Positions 46,894-56,532 are shown, numbered from the stretch's first letter. The stretch: 64,000 bases of DNA from CBDCGJ01 sp965238305 (GCA_965238305.1 CBDEHK010000001.1:4340001-4404000), one strand, 5' to 3'. A program made the numbers and translations. Notes: generated by a model from the letters alone, not told the origin.

Positions 46894-47079
46894 ATATCAT
46901 GCGATCACCAGATATTGCTTTTAGCGCCGTCTGTTCTCTATGATGTCGCCGCAAAGGAGGCACAACGCGGCCACTATGAATGAGCCAAAACACAATATCA
47001 GGCCCGCCGCTGTGGCTGGAAGTTTCTATCCCGCTACCTCAGGCGAATTGCAGTTTCAATTGGACCGGATGATGACGGC
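46714..47079 (+). repeat. 366-bp direct repeat, right copy
   Basis: Second copy of the segment at 40764-41129. It continues without a break into the intact Memo-AMMECR1 gene, while its left side abuts foreign sequence following the TetR gene. It marks the right border of the inserted module. Confidence 0.95.
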
Positions 47080-48379
47080 GGCCGATGGCTACACACCCCC
47101 TGATGCCAAGGCTCCGAAAGCGATCATTGCGCCGCATGCCGGTTATGTGTATTCCGGTCAGATAGCGGCGTCGATCTATGCCCGCCTTCGTCCGATTGCG
47201 GACAAAATTCGCCGTGTTGTACTACTTGGCCCGGCCCATCGGGTCGCCTTTGACGGGCTGGCGCTGCCCACCACCGAAGCCTTTGCCACCCCGCTTGGCC
47301 TAGTTCCGATTGATCGTGAACTAATCGAAGAACTAAAAGACCTGTCCTATCTGGTCAAACATGATGAAGCCCATCGCCTGGAACATTCTCTGGAAACTCA
47401 TATTCCGTTCCTGCAGGATGTCTTGGGGGCGTTCACATTACTGCCGGTCGTTGTCGGCGCCTGTAAATCCGAAGAAGTGTCCGCCTTTCTAGATCGCGTT
47501 TGGGGGGAGGACGAAACGTTGATCGTAATCTCGTCAGACCTCAGTCACTATCACGATTACGAAACTGCAAAACGCATTGACGGTCAAACCTGCCAACAGA
47601 TTGAAGCCCTCAATAATGACTGGATTGTACCGGACCAGGCTTGCGGTGCCCGCGGTATTAATGCTTTGCTTCACGTCGCCAGGAAGCGTGATTTACGGGC
47701 GACAACTATCGATCTAAAAAATTCAGGTGATACGGCAGGGTCTCGGGATCGGGTCGTTGGATACGGTGCCTGGGCTTTCACCGACAATGCCACCACCGAA
47801 CTTTCGCCGAACAATCGGGATATGCTGTTGTCAGCGTGTTTGAAATCGATCCGTCATGGCTTGGCGAAGGGGCGCCGGCCGCAAGTCAAGTTGGGAACCT
47901 TTGATCGCGAAATTGAATGCGTCCGCGCTAGCTTTATCAAGTTGAAAAAGAATGGCCAGCTGCGCGGCTGTATCGGCTCGATGGTGCCGCACCGCCCGCT
48001 CATTGAAGACGTGGTTTGGAATGCCTTTGCGGCGGCATTCGACGATCCTCGATTTAAACCGGTAAAGAAGAAGGAACTGGACGATCTTGATCTGTCCATC
48101 GCCCTGCTGGGTGTTCCCCATAATTTTCCTGTGACCGGCCTGGACGATCTGGCGGCGCGCCTGCGACCCCATGTCGATGGACTGATATTACGGCACAATC
48201 AAAATCAAGCGACATTCCTGCCGCATGTATGGGAACAATTGCCGGAACCTCTGGATTTTATTCAGCACTTGATGAAAAAAGCCGGCATGTCGCCAGACCA
48301 GTGGCCCGACGACATGCAAGTTCAACGCTATTCAACGGAAAATTTCGGTCAACCAATAAAAAGCATCAAACTAGTTTGA
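46976..48379 (+). CDS. amrB/amrA: Memo-AMMECR1 fusion protein of the AmmeMemoRadiSam system
   Basis: A 467-residue two-domain fusion. The Memo (AmrB) part, about residues 8-275, has RPAAVAGSFYPA, APHAGYVYSGQIAA, LLGPAHRVAFDGLALP and VISSDLSHYHDYETA, the His/Asp metal-site segments of this non-haem iron or dioxygenase-like fold. The AMMECR1 (AmrA) part, about 290-455, has the hallmark GQLRGCIGSMVPHRPLIEDVVWNAFAAAFDDPRF. Both, with AmrS, make the conserved but functionally unsettled AmmeMemoRadiSam set. ATG 46976 chosen; AGGAGG lies 15 bases upstream, rather far. Its first 104 bases are duplicated at 41026. It overlaps the convergent ada gene by nine bases. Confidence 0.92.
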   Translation: MNEPKHNIRPAAVAGSFYPATSGELQFQLDRMMTAADGYTPPDAKAPKAIIAPHAGYVYSGQIAASIYARLRPIADKIRRVVLLGPAHRVAFDGLALPTTEAFATPLGLVPIDRELIEELKDLSYLVKHDEAHRLEHSLETHIPFLQDVLGAFTLLPVVVGACKSEEVSAFLDRVWGEDETLIVISSDLSHYHDYETAKRIDGQTCQQIEALNNDWIVPDQACGARGINALLHVARKRDLRATTIDLKNSGDTAGSRDRVVGYGAWAFTDNATTELSPNNRDMLLSACLKSIRHGLAKGRRPQVKLGTFDREIECVRASFIKLKKNGQLRGCIGSMVPHRPLIEDVVWNAFAAAFDDPRFKPVKKKELDDLDLSIALLGVPHNFPVTGLDDLAARLRPHVDGLILRHNQNQATFLPHVWEQLPEPLDFIQHLMKKAGMSPDQWPDDMQVQRYSTENFGQPIKSIKLV

Positions 48380-49468
48380 AACAACCGGCTGTTTTGCCGG
48401 GGCGCTGGTGGACATCGCTTGTTCATGGGCAATGAGTTGTTGTTTCCGATCCAGTCCCCAACGGTAACCGCCTAAACTGCCATCGGTTCGGTTGACCCTG
48501 TGGCAGGGTATGATCAGAGCAACCGGATTAGTCGCGCAAGCCCGCGCCACCGCACGTCGCGCATTCGGATTACCCAATAACTGATCGGCCACTTCGGTAT
48601 AAGACATGGTCAGGCCGGAGGGTATCCGCATCAGTTCCTGCCATACTCGCCGCTGAAATGCGGTCGCGCGCACATCTAACGGCAGATCCGGATGGGGAAT
48701 CTTACCGTCCAGATATTCAATCACAACCGAGGTCCAGTCACGCAGCACCTCGTCGTCACGGACCAATTCCGCATTCGGAAACTCACTTTGGCATTGGTTG
48801 ATCAAATAATTCTCGTCCTCGCCCAAACTCAGGAAACAAACGCCTTTGTCAGTTGCCGCGACAAAAAGTTTCTGTAATGGCGATTGCACAATCGTATAGG
48901 CGACCCGCGCACCCTTGCCGCCATGCGCGTATGTTGCCGGCGTCATACCTAACTGACGATCCGACTTTTCATAAAGTCTGCTGGTGCCGCCATAACCGGC
49001 ATCATAGAGCGCCGGTGTCACACCCTCACCTTGCTTCAGACCTTGGCGTAGACGCACCAATCGCAAGGCATCGGCATATTCCGCCGGACTAACCCCCATC
49101 AGGGATTTAAAGCTGCGTTGCAGATGATGCGGGCTGCCACCTACCTCTGCCGAAATTTCTCTCAAAGTTGGTGGACCTTCAAGACCGTCATCCAAGCGAT
49201 CTTGAATAAACCGGCAGACGCTTTGAACCCGACGGACAACATCGTTAGACGGTTCAAGTTGATCCGGTTTGCAGCGCTTGCAGGCCCGATATCCACTGTT
49301 TTCAGCGGCTTCCGCAAGATCGAAGAATTCGACATTCTCCCGCTTCGGGCGGCGGCTTTTACAGGACGGACGGCAATAAATTCCAGTACTGCGAACGGCA
49401 TAGACAAATTGCCCGTCCGCGGCGGCGTTGCCGTCGATAACGTCCTGCCATTTTGAGTTCATATCCAT
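48371..49468 (-). CDS. ada: Ada-type methylated-DNA repair protein and regulator
   Basis: A 365-residue three-part Ada protein. The N-terminal zinc domain has Cys32, Cys36, Cys63 and Cys66 (TGIYCRPSC, YRACKRCK), with Cys32 as the phosphotriester methyl acceptor; an AraC-type HTH spans about 90-180 (LREISAEVGGSPHHLQRSFKSLMGVSPAEYADALRL); the C-terminal O6-alkylguanine transferase has the acceptor Cys322 in LIIPCHRVNRTDGSLGGYRWG. It repairs alkylated DNA and, once methylated, activates the adaptive response. ATG 49468 with AGGAGA seven bases upstream is chosen. Confidence 0.95.
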   Translation of the reverse strand: MDMNSKWQDVIDGNAAADGQFVYAVRSTGIYCRPSCKSRRPKRENVEFFDLAEAAENSGYRACKRCKPDQLEPSNDVVRRVQSVCRFIQDRLDDGLEGPPTLREISAEVGGSPHHLQRSFKSLMGVSPAEYADALRLVRLRQGLKQGEGVTPALYDAGYGGTSRLYEKSDRQLGMTPATYAHGGKGARVAYTIVQSPLQKLFVAATDKGVCFLSLGEDENYLINQCQSEFPNAELVRDDEVLRDWTSVVIEYLDGKIPHPDLPLDVRATAFQRRVWQELMRIPSGLTMSYTEVADQLLGNPNARRAVARACATNPVALIIPCHRVNRTDGSLGGYRWGLDRKQQLIAHEQAMSTSAPAKQPVVSN

Positions 49469-49559
49469 CGGTTTTCTCCTATTCGTCATCAATTCGATGA
49501 TGAACATTTAGGGGACTTCTGACCTCATCGCTATCCGATCCTTGCGACCAATATTCTAC

Positions 49560-50504
49560 TTATAGGGTGCTCGACAATAACGGCCGCACATCTTCGGCAA
49601 AACGTTGAATTTGTTGCGGGCGATCCTCCACCGGGCCGACAAAATCGAGAACAAAGTGGCGAACGCCGGCATCGACAAATTTACCGATCGCTGCTGCCAC
49701 CTCCGCCGGGTTTCCGATCGCGGCATATTTCTTCGTCGCCTTGGTGAAATCCATCGCGTAGCGTTCACTCAAATGATCGTTCGCCGCCTTGAAAGCGGTC
49801 TCATAATCATCGTCGACCCGCGCGAACAGCAAATGCCCGGTTCCGTATTCGGCCAAATTGCGCCCGCTGGCATCATGGGCTACGGCGACTTTTTCCATCG
49901 CCTCGGCAAACATTTCCGGCGTAACGACATAGGAGATATAACCATCACAAAGTGCCCCGGCGCGTTGCAATGCGGCGGCGGAACGGCCGCCGCACCAAAT
50001 TGGCGGACCGCCCGGACTGACCGGTTTCGGCAGCATCTGCACGTCTTCAATGTCGTAGAACCGACCTTTGTGAGTGATTTTCTCGCCACTCCATAACTTT
50101 CGCAGCACTTCAATACCTTCGTTCAAACGAGCGCCACGTTCTTCGATAGGCACCTCAGCAGCGCGGAAGTCACTGGCAAACTCGCCGCCCACACCAACGC
50201 CGAAAATGAACTTCCCTTCCGATAGAACGTCCAAAGTCGCCGCCTGTTTGGCGACTGGACCGGGATGGCGCAGCGGCAGTAAATAAACCGCCGTCCCGAC
50301 GGTGAGGCTTTCGCTCAATACCGACACCTGTGCCATCTGCACCATAGGATCCATGATCGGGATGGCGAACGATAAATGATCGCCGCGCCACACCGAATCA
50401 TAGCCAAGATCTTCCGCCAAGTTGGTGCTCTGCCGGACCGCTTTGCGCGTATAGGCAGTGCCCATTATTCCGAATTTAATTTCCTTGGCGAACGGCATCG
50501 TCAT
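49560..50504 (-). CDS. LLM-class (luciferase-like) flavin-dependent oxidoreductase
   Basis: A 314-residue TIM-barrel protein of the bacterial luciferase superfamily: FGIMGTAYTRKAVRQSTNLAEDLGYDSVWRGDHLSF at the start, LTVGTAVYLLPLRHPGPVAKQAATLDVLSEGKFIFGVGVGGE near residue 68, and GGPPIWCGGRSAAALQRAGALCDGYI near 165. It uses FMN or F420 to oxidise or reduce an unknown substrate. AAGGAG lies upstream of the ATG at good spacing. A single gene between ada and rodA. Confidence 0.9.
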   Translation of the reverse strand: MTMPFAKEIKFGIMGTAYTRKAVRQSTNLAEDLGYDSVWRGDHLSFAIPIMDPMVQMAQVSVLSESLTVGTAVYLLPLRHPGPVAKQAATLDVLSEGKFIFGVGVGGEFASDFRAAEVPIEERGARLNEGIEVLRKLWSGEKITHKGRFYDIEDVQMLPKPVSPGGPPIWCGGRSAAALQRAGALCDGYISYVVTPEMFAEAMEKVAVAHDASGRNLAEYGTGHLLFARVDDDYETAFKAANDHLSERYAMDFTKATKKYAAIGNPAEVAAAIGKFVDAGVRHFVLDFVGPVEDRPQQIQRFAEDVRPLLSSTL

Positions 50505-50583
50505 GTCTCGGCTCCTTGATCAAAATTTTCAAATGAAGCTTACCAGCTGCCGACGATCCGGCAAATAACGTATTCAAGGTCGA

Positions 50584-51726
50584 TCAGTCGCGACGTTGCT
50601 TGATCATGGTATCGCGATGCACGTTCACGCAAATGATCAATCCAAAGCCGGCCATCAGCGTCAACAACGAAGTGCCACCATAGGAAATCAAGGGTAGTGG
50701 CACGCCGACCACCGGCACTAAGCCCGTAACCATAGCGACATTGATGGTGATGTAGATCGAAAATGTCGCGATCACGCCAATCACAAGCAACCGGCCGAAC
50801 TGATTTTTCGATTGTAGCGCGATGGCCACGGCATAAAGGATGATGATGGCGTAAATCGACAACAATCCCAGCGATCCAATCAAGCCGAACTCTTCCGCCA
50901 GCATGGTGAAGATAAAATCTGTATGGCGTTCCGGTAAAAACGAAAGATGACTTTGCGTGCCTTGCAAAAAACCGCGTCCAGCAGTGCCGCCGGAACCTAA
51001 CGCGATCTTCGATTGCGTGATGTGATAGCCGGCCCCCAACGGATCACGCGCGGGGTCAAGAAAAGTTAAAACCCGTTGTCGCTGATATTCATGCAACATC
51101 GGCCAGGCGACCGGAATAGCCGCCAGGACCGCGCCCGTCGCCAACGCAAATTTCCAAATTCGGACACCGGCGGCAAACATCACCACAGCGGTAATCATTA
51201 TCAATACAATCGCGGTGCCCAAATCCGGTTGCCTTACGACCAAGACAACGGGTAAGGCGAGCAAAAAAAGCGGCATGATGACCACGCGAATGCGACCGAT
51301 ATCATCAAGCGGGACCGCATGAAAATATCGCGCCAGAGCCAGAACCAAGGCGATTTTCATAACTTCTGACGGCTGCAATTGCATGAACCCTATGTCGATC
51401 CAACGTCTGGCACCCATGCCGATGGCACCCATAACTTCGACCACAAACAAAAGTATAAGGGCAGCAAGATAAATCAGATAGGCATGCCTGATCCAAAATC
51501 GAATGTCGATCAGAGCGATAATCAAAATGGCCACCAGACCCAATCCGTAACGCGCCACTTGACGGGTGGTCCACGGATTTATCTGCCCATTGGCCGCCGA
51601 ATAAAGCATCGCGAAACCGATACAGGCAACAAAGGTCACCAGGACTAACAAGCCCCAGTTCACTTGTCCCAATTTTTGCCACAGCGACTGTTTTTCAGTA
51701 TCACCCAGACGTCGAGAGATGGCCAT
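50584..51726 (-). CDS. rodA: Rod shape-determining glycosyltransferase RodA
   Basis: A 380-residue SEDS-family protein with ten membrane helices. Conserved segments include LVLALARYFHAVP, VVRQPDLGTAIVLI near residue 170, a periplasmic loop with GSGGTAGRGFLQGTQSHLSFLPERHTDFIFTMLAEEFG, and PLISYGGTSLLTLM near the end. It polymerises peptidoglycan glycan strands during elongation together with PBP2. Last gene of the mreBCD-mrdA-rodA operon; three bases after mrdA. Confidence 0.96.
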   Translation of the reverse strand: MAISRRLGDTEKQSLWQKLGQVNWGLLVLVTFVACIGFAMLYSAANGQINPWTTRQVARYGLGLVAILIIALIDIRFWIRHAYLIYLAALILLFVVEVMGAIGMGARRWIDIGFMQLQPSEVMKIALVLALARYFHAVPLDDIGRIRVVIMPLFLLALPVVLVVRQPDLGTAIVLIMITAVVMFAAGVRIWKFALATGAVLAAIPVAWPMLHEYQRQRVLTFLDPARDPLGAGYHITQSKIALGSGGTAGRGFLQGTQSHLSFLPERHTDFIFTMLAEEFGLIGSLGLLSIYAIIILYAVAIALQSKNQFGRLLVIGVIATFSIYITINVAMVTGLVPVVGVPLPLISYGGTSLLTLMAGFGLIICVNVHRDTMIKQRRD

Positions 51727-51729
51727 AGA

Positions 51730-53625
51730 TTAACCGTCCTCGCTTAGAATTGCTTGATCGCGCACGGTTAGGTTATCGGGCCGGTCTATGGTCGGGCGAG
51801 CGGAAGGGTCCCGCCGCAAGGTTTCGGTCATCAGGTCTTTGGTGATTTTTCCTGCAAATGTGCCAGAACCACCATGTTCGATTATCACGGCCGTAGCGTA
51901 TTGTGGCCTCTCTACCGGTGCGTAGGCTACAAACAAAGAATGGTCGCGCTCTTTCCAGGGCCGGTCTTTGTTCTTTTTGATGCCGCTGCTACGTTCCGAT
52001 TTTGAAATCCGCCGCACCTGTGCCGTACCGGTTTTTCCAGCCATGCGGCCGAGTTCCAAATCTTTGTCCAAACGCGCTTTTCGAGCAGTGCCGCGTTTGC
52101 CGTTGACGACCGAATCCATTGCCGTCAGCACCGGCGCAAAGGATGAAGGTTTAAAGCCAAGAGACGGCCAATCCGCCGCCGTTTGTGGATGTTCGTCTAG
52201 TCGGCGTACGAGACATGGGTCGACTTTCTTACCGCCATTGGCGATCCGCGACATCATCACTGCCAATTGCAGCGGCGAGGTTAGAACAAAACCCTGCCCG
52301 ATACCGGTGATCAAGGTTTCGCCCAATTGCCAGGTTTCACCAACCACCGCTTTTTTCCAGGCCTTTGTCGGGATCAAACCTTTGCGAACCCCAGAAAGCC
52401 CACAATCATGCGCCTCTCCCAAGCCAAAACGATGTGCGGCTTCGGCGATTTTGTCGACGCCGACGCGACGGGCCAGTTCATAGAAATATATATCGCACGA
52501 CTGCTCAATGCCTTTGTGCAAGCTGACATGGCCGTGGCCGCCATATTTGGCCCGCCAGCAGTGGAAACGGCCTCTCCCGAGTTTGTAGACGCCATTGCAA
52601 TACACGCTGAAATTCGGATCGATCAGACCAGCATCAAGGGCAGCGATCGCAACGACCATTTTGAAAGTTGATCCAGGCGGATAAAGACCGCTCACCGATT
52701 TGTTGATAAGCGGCGAACGCGGATGTTGGACAAGGTGTCGCCAAGCTTTACTGCTGAGGCCCAGATTAAACGCATTCGGGTCATAGGCCGGTGTCGATGT
52801 CATTGCCAGAACATCACCGGAATGAATATCCATGATCACGGCGGAAGCGCTTTCGTCGCTCATCCGCCGGTGGACATAGTTCTGCAGGTCATTGTCCAAA
52901 GTGGTGACGATATCTTTGCCAGCTTGGCCCTCGACCCGGTCGAGTTCGCGAATTTGTCGGCCATGGGCGTTGACTTCGACCTGACGGTTCCCGGCTCGAC
53001 CACGTAGGTCGATATCGCGGCTTTGCTCGATCCCATTCTTGCCGATGCGAAAGCCTGGCAACTCCAACACCGGATCGCCAGTCAGCTCTTTCTCGGAAAC
53101 AGCGGAGACATAGCCCACCACATGCACCGCGGTCTCACCGAAAGGATAAAACCGCTGCTCTCCAACATCCGGTACGACACCAGCATAGTCGGATAGTCGG
53201 GCATTCAAGCGAGCGAATGTGTCCCAGGATAAGTTCTCGGCCACAGTAACCGGGACAAAAGGCCGATTTCGTTTGAGCCGTTTCATCACCAATGCCAACT
53301 GCGCATCCGAAATCGAAATAAGACCGCGAAGAGATTTCAAAGTCGTTTCCGCATCAGCGGTTTGTTCCGCCACCATCAATATTCGATAGTTGCTGCGATT
53401 GTCTGCCAGTGCTGTACCAAAGCGGTCCAGGATCCGGCCTCTGGTCGGCGCCAGCAATCGCATGTTCATGCGATTGTCTTCCGCCAGCACGCGGTATTTG
53501 TCTGAATTCAATACCTGTAGATCGTATAGCCGGCCTGCCAACACGGCGAAAAATGTCAGCTGACCGCCAACCAGAAATGCGGCGCGACGGCTGAACATTT
53601 TTTGTTGGGCACCAGTTCGGTCCAT
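51730..53625 (-). CDS. mrdA: Penicillin-binding protein 2 (elongasome transpeptidase)
   Basis: A 631-residue class B PBP. One N-terminal membrane helix (about 10-32) is followed by the pedestal domain and the transpeptidase domain with the SxxK motif Ser319-Thr-Phe-Lys322 (PPGSTFKMV), the SxD motif in EQSCDIYFYELA and AGKTGTAQV near residue 535. It cross-links peptidoglycan during cell elongation, in complex with RodA and MreBCD. Nine bases after mreD. Confidence 0.96.
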   Translation of the reverse strand: MDRTGAQQKMFSRRAAFLVGGQLTFFAVLAGRLYDLQVLNSDKYRVLAEDNRMNMRLLAPTRGRILDRFGTALADNRSNYRILMVAEQTADAETTLKSLRGLISISDAQLALVMKRLKRNRPFVPVTVAENLSWDTFARLNARLSDYAGVVPDVGEQRFYPFGETAVHVVGYVSAVSEKELTGDPVLELPGFRIGKNGIEQSRDIDLRGRAGNRQVEVNAHGRQIRELDRVEGQAGKDIVTTLDNDLQNYVHRRMSDESASAVIMDIHSGDVLAMTSTPAYDPNAFNLGLSSKAWRHLVQHPRSPLINKSVSGLYPPGSTFKMVVAIAALDAGLIDPNFSVYCNGVYKLGRGRFHCWRAKYGGHGHVSLHKGIEQSCDIYFYELARRVGVDKIAEAAHRFGLGEAHDCGLSGVRKGLIPTKAWKKAVVGETWQLGETLITGIGQGFVLTSPLQLAVMMSRIANGGKKVDPCLVRRLDEHPQTAADWPSLGFKPSSFAPVLTAMDSVVNGKRGTARKARLDKDLELGRMAGKTGTAQVRRISKSERSSGIKKNKDRPWKERDHSLFVAYAPVERPQYATAVIIEHGGSGTFAGKITKDLMTETLRRDPSARPTIDRPDNLTVRDQAILSEDG

Positions 53626-53634
53626 AACAAAAAG

Positions 53635-54147
53635 CTAAATCTTAAACAGGCGAATGCGGGCGATATTGAAGACCTCGGCAATCAACGGGAAAATCAAAAT
53701 CGCGGCGAAATATACAAAGAAAAACGGCGACGGGTGCAAAATCTGCCCATGGTATAACATCAATATTACCCACAACATGACAGGCAGGATCGGCGCCATC
53801 AAAACAAAACCTAGCCAAATGACTAGAAATGACCGCCCGGCCAAAGTCTCTCGTTGTGTCAGCGTGACAAGATGCAAGGCCAAAAGAGCAAGCGCCACCA
53901 CCGCCAAAGGCCCGTCGCTGAAAAAGTCGTGAACCATTCCAATAATAAACACCGCACCAATTGGCATCAGTTCAGGCCGATAGATTGACCAGTAATAGAC
54001 GGCACTGGCGGCGATCACCAGGGGCATCAGGTTCAGATACGGCAAATTAACCGGCAAAGTAAAGATGACCATGAGAACGACAGTGAATAGAGCCGGTATT
54101 GTGCTGCGAAAAGCGATGCCAAATTTGCTGAAAGAGTAATGCATCAA
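53635..54147 (-). CDS. mreD: Rod shape-determining protein MreD
   Basis: A 170-residue membrane protein with five to six helices and the MreD-type helix PIGAVFIIGMVHDFFSDGPLAVVALALLAL. It links MreC to the cell-wall synthases. The ATG overlaps the mreC stop by four bases (ATGA). Size matches the family. Confidence 0.9.
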   Translation of the reverse strand: MMHYSFSKFGIAFRSTIPALFTVVLMVIFTLPVNLPYLNLMPLVIAASAVYYWSIYRPELMPIGAVFIIGMVHDFFSDGPLAVVALALLALHLVTLTQRETLAGRSFLVIWLGFVLMAPILPVMLWVILMLYHGQILHPSPFFFVYFAAILIFPLIAEVFNIARIRLFKI

Positions 54148-55061
54148 GGCACGACAAAATCCGGTAGCCCAGCAGGCATCGGATCGAATTCACCGGAGCC
54201 GGCAAACGATTGCAACACCGTCGCATATTCCAATCCGTTAATTTCCGCTAAGGGGCGAACACGTATGTTGTTTGCACCCAGCGAAGTCACTTCACCGATG
54301 GCTAGTCCAGGCGGGAAGACACCGCCGTGACCGCTGGTAACAATGCGGGCCCCAATTTCAACTCCCGCATTCGCCGGTAAGAACCTGAGCTGCGCAGTAT
54401 CTGAATTATCGCCCGCCAAAATACCGCGCACCCTGGTGCCTTCGATGATGACCGGGATACGAGAATTGAGATCTGTCAGCAACAACACTCGGGCCGCACG
54501 GTTTCCCGTTGTTGTCACCCGCCCAACAACATTACCACCGGAGATAACCGCTTGCCCCTTTTTGACTCCGTCGCCGCGGCCGACATTTACGATATAGGTT
54601 TTCACATAAGGACCTATCGCATCGCCGATTACACGACCAGTGACATAGCTCGGTTGCGCTTTAAGTTTTAGATTGAGTTGTTTGCTCAGCGCTACGTTGG
54701 TTTGTTCCAGGCTTAAGGCAACGTTTCGCCATTGTTGCAGACGTTCAACTTGCAGCTTTAGTATTTTGTTTTGTTCATAGGTATTTAGAAAAGTCGCGGC
54801 TTCGTCAATCATCCGGTTAGAGGTTTGTATCGGCTGGCTCACCACCTCATATACCGGGGCCAATGTGTCAGCCACCGCCATGCGGAATTGAGCCGCCTCT
54901 TCTTCATGAATTTTCGAGAATACCACCAGCGCCAGTCCGACCGCGATTAGCAATAGAACCGCTACACGCTCTCCGACTAGATGTCTCGTCGCGGTAAGCG
55001 CCCAAATTGGCCCTCTTTTTACCCGCACCGCTACATATCCTTTCCGGTTACTCGCTGCCAC
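54144..55061 (-). CDS. mreC: Rod shape-determining protein MreC
   Basis: A 305-residue protein: one membrane helix at about 31-50, a coiled-coil stretch (about 75-120, NKILKLQVERLQQWRNVALSLEQTNVALSKQL) and two beta-barrel subdomains with GRVIGDAIGPYVKTYIVNVGRGDGVKKGQAVISGGNVVGRV. It forms periplasmic filaments that activate PBP2-RodA. GTG start, 23 bases after mreB. Confidence 0.94.
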   Translation of the reverse strand: MAASNRKGYVAVRVKRGPIWALTATRHLVGERVAVLLLIAVGLALVVFSKIHEEEAAQFRMAVADTLAPVYEVVSQPIQTSNRMIDEAATFLNTYEQNKILKLQVERLQQWRNVALSLEQTNVALSKQLNLKLKAQPSYVTGRVIGDAIGPYVKTYIVNVGRGDGVKKGQAVISGGNVVGRVTTTGNRAARVLLLTDLNSRIPVIIEGTRVRGILAGDNSDTAQLRFLPANAGVEIGARIVTSGHGGVFPPGLAIGEVTSLGANNIRVRPLAEINGLEYATVLQSFAGSGEFDPMPAGLPDFVVP

Positions 55062-55084
55062 ACAATATTGACAGAACGGCTTTG

Positions 55085-56131
55085 TTAAAAGTCGCTGTCA
55101 AATACGTCTTTGTCTTTAAAATGCTTCCGGTCTTCCAGGATCCGGCCCGTTCCCATCGCCACGCATGACAAGGGTTCGTCCGCAATCGATACCGGCAAGC
55201 CGGTGGCGTGGCGCAATACAAAATCGACATTCTGTAACAACGCACCGCCGCCAGTAAGGACAATGCCTTTGTCAACTATATCCGCAGCCAATTCAGGCGC
55301 CGTGTGTTCCAAGGCCACCTTTACCGCTTCGATAATATTGTTGATCGGTTCTGCCAAGCTCATGGCGATTTCCCGTTGCGAGACGACAATTTCCTTAGGC
55401 ACGCCGTTCATCAAATCACGACCTTTGATGCTCATGGTCGGCCCGTCACCATTTTCAGGTGGGCAGGCGGAGCCAATTTCTTTTTTTACCCGTTCCGAAG
55501 TCGCTTCACCAATCAGCAGATTATAGTTGCGGCGAATGTGGCCGATGATCGCTTCGTCCATCTTGTCGCCGCCGACGCGGACCGAGCGGGAATAAACAAT
55601 CCCACCCAATGATAACACCGCGACTTCTGTCGTGCCGCCGCCAATATCCACGATCATCGAACCGGTCGGCTCGTTCACGGGCAGGCCGGCGCCGATCGCG
55701 GCGGCCATCGGCTCTTCCACTAGATGGACCCGGCGGGCGCCGGCGCTTTCCGCTGATTCCTGAATGGCGCGGCGTTCCACCGCGGTTGAACCGGACGGCA
55801 CGCAGATCACCACCAAAGGACTGGCAAAACTACGGCGGTTGTGCACTTTACGGATAAAATGCTCAATCATGCTTTCGGCAACGTCAAAATCGGCAATGAC
55901 GCCATCCCGCAATGGGCGGATCGCTTCAATATTGCCAGGCGTGCGTCCCAACATCATCTTTGCTTCGTCACCGACCGCCATCACGACTTTTTTGCCGCGT
56001 CGGGTCGTCAATGCCACCACCGAAGGTTCGTTCAGAACGATGCCACGGCCCTTCACATAAACCAGCGTATTAGCGGTCCCAAGGTCGATTGCCATGTCGG
56101 CGGACAGCAAACCAAAAAGCCTCGAAAACAA
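55085..56131 (-). CDS. mreB: Rod shape-determining actin-like protein MreB
   Basis: A 348-residue bacterial actin. Nucleotide-binding segments are intact: MAIDLGTANTLVY near residue 13, IVDIGGGTTEVAVLSLGG near 165 and IVLTGGGALLQNVDF near 290. It polymerises on the inner membrane and positions the elongasome. TTG start with AGAGGAA about nine bases upstream. First gene of the operon; a 460-base gap with ilvC lies upstream. Confidence 0.97.
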   Translation of the reverse strand: MFSRLFGLLSADMAIDLGTANTLVYVKGRGIVLNEPSVVALTTRRGKKVVMAVGDEAKMMLGRTPGNIEAIRPLRDGVIADFDVAESMIEHFIRKVHNRRSFASPLVVICVPSGSTAVERRAIQESAESAGARRVHLVEEPMAAAIGAGLPVNEPTGSMIVDIGGGTTEVAVLSLGGIVYSRSVRVGGDKMDEAIIGHIRRNYNLLIGEATSERVKKEIGSACPPENGDGPTMSIKGRDLMNGVPKEIVVSQREIAMSLAEPINNIIEAVKVALEHTAPELAADIVDKGIVLTGGGALLQNVDFVLRHATGLPVSIADEPLSCVAMGTGRILEDRKHFKDKDVFDSDF

Positions 56132-56532
56132 TGCCTTTTATTCCTCTTTAAGTGGTGCGGATCAAAAACTTACCGAACCAAACGTTAATATTTTCAACCT
56201 CGAACGCAGTCCTTGCCGCATTCTCCGCTATGAATTTCGTTGCAATATTAGGGTGTCAAACTTTCATTAAGGTTAACAATCCAACGTTAATCATGCGCAA
56301 CAAGCCACGGCCGAAATAAGGCAAATCCAAAATTTGCCAATATTTGCACAAATTAGTTGTTTAATAGGAAATAATTACGCAATTTACGCGAAATACGCTA
56401 AAAACCAACATGTTTGTGCACCTATTATCTCACGGCTAGGGCTCACGTGCCATCATATAAAACGATTCAAACTAACACGCATTAGAAAAGTGATATTTTG
56501 GCATAATGAATCGCAAATTTTTCGTTCTGCTC
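56132..56532. other. A+T-rich intergenic region upstream of mreB
   Basis: About 400 bases without a supported gene between mreB and the ilvC terminator. It must hold the mreB operon promoter. It is rich in A+T with many TTAA and GTTAA repeats around 56185-56300, but no perfect palindrome or recognisable RNA was found. A short frame ending near 56576 has no family match and no ribosome site. Confidence 0.6.

Noticed and set aside
40764..47079. Insertion sequence or composite transposon
   Set aside because: No transposase or terminal inverted repeats, and the repeats consist of host gene ends rather than mobile-element DNA.
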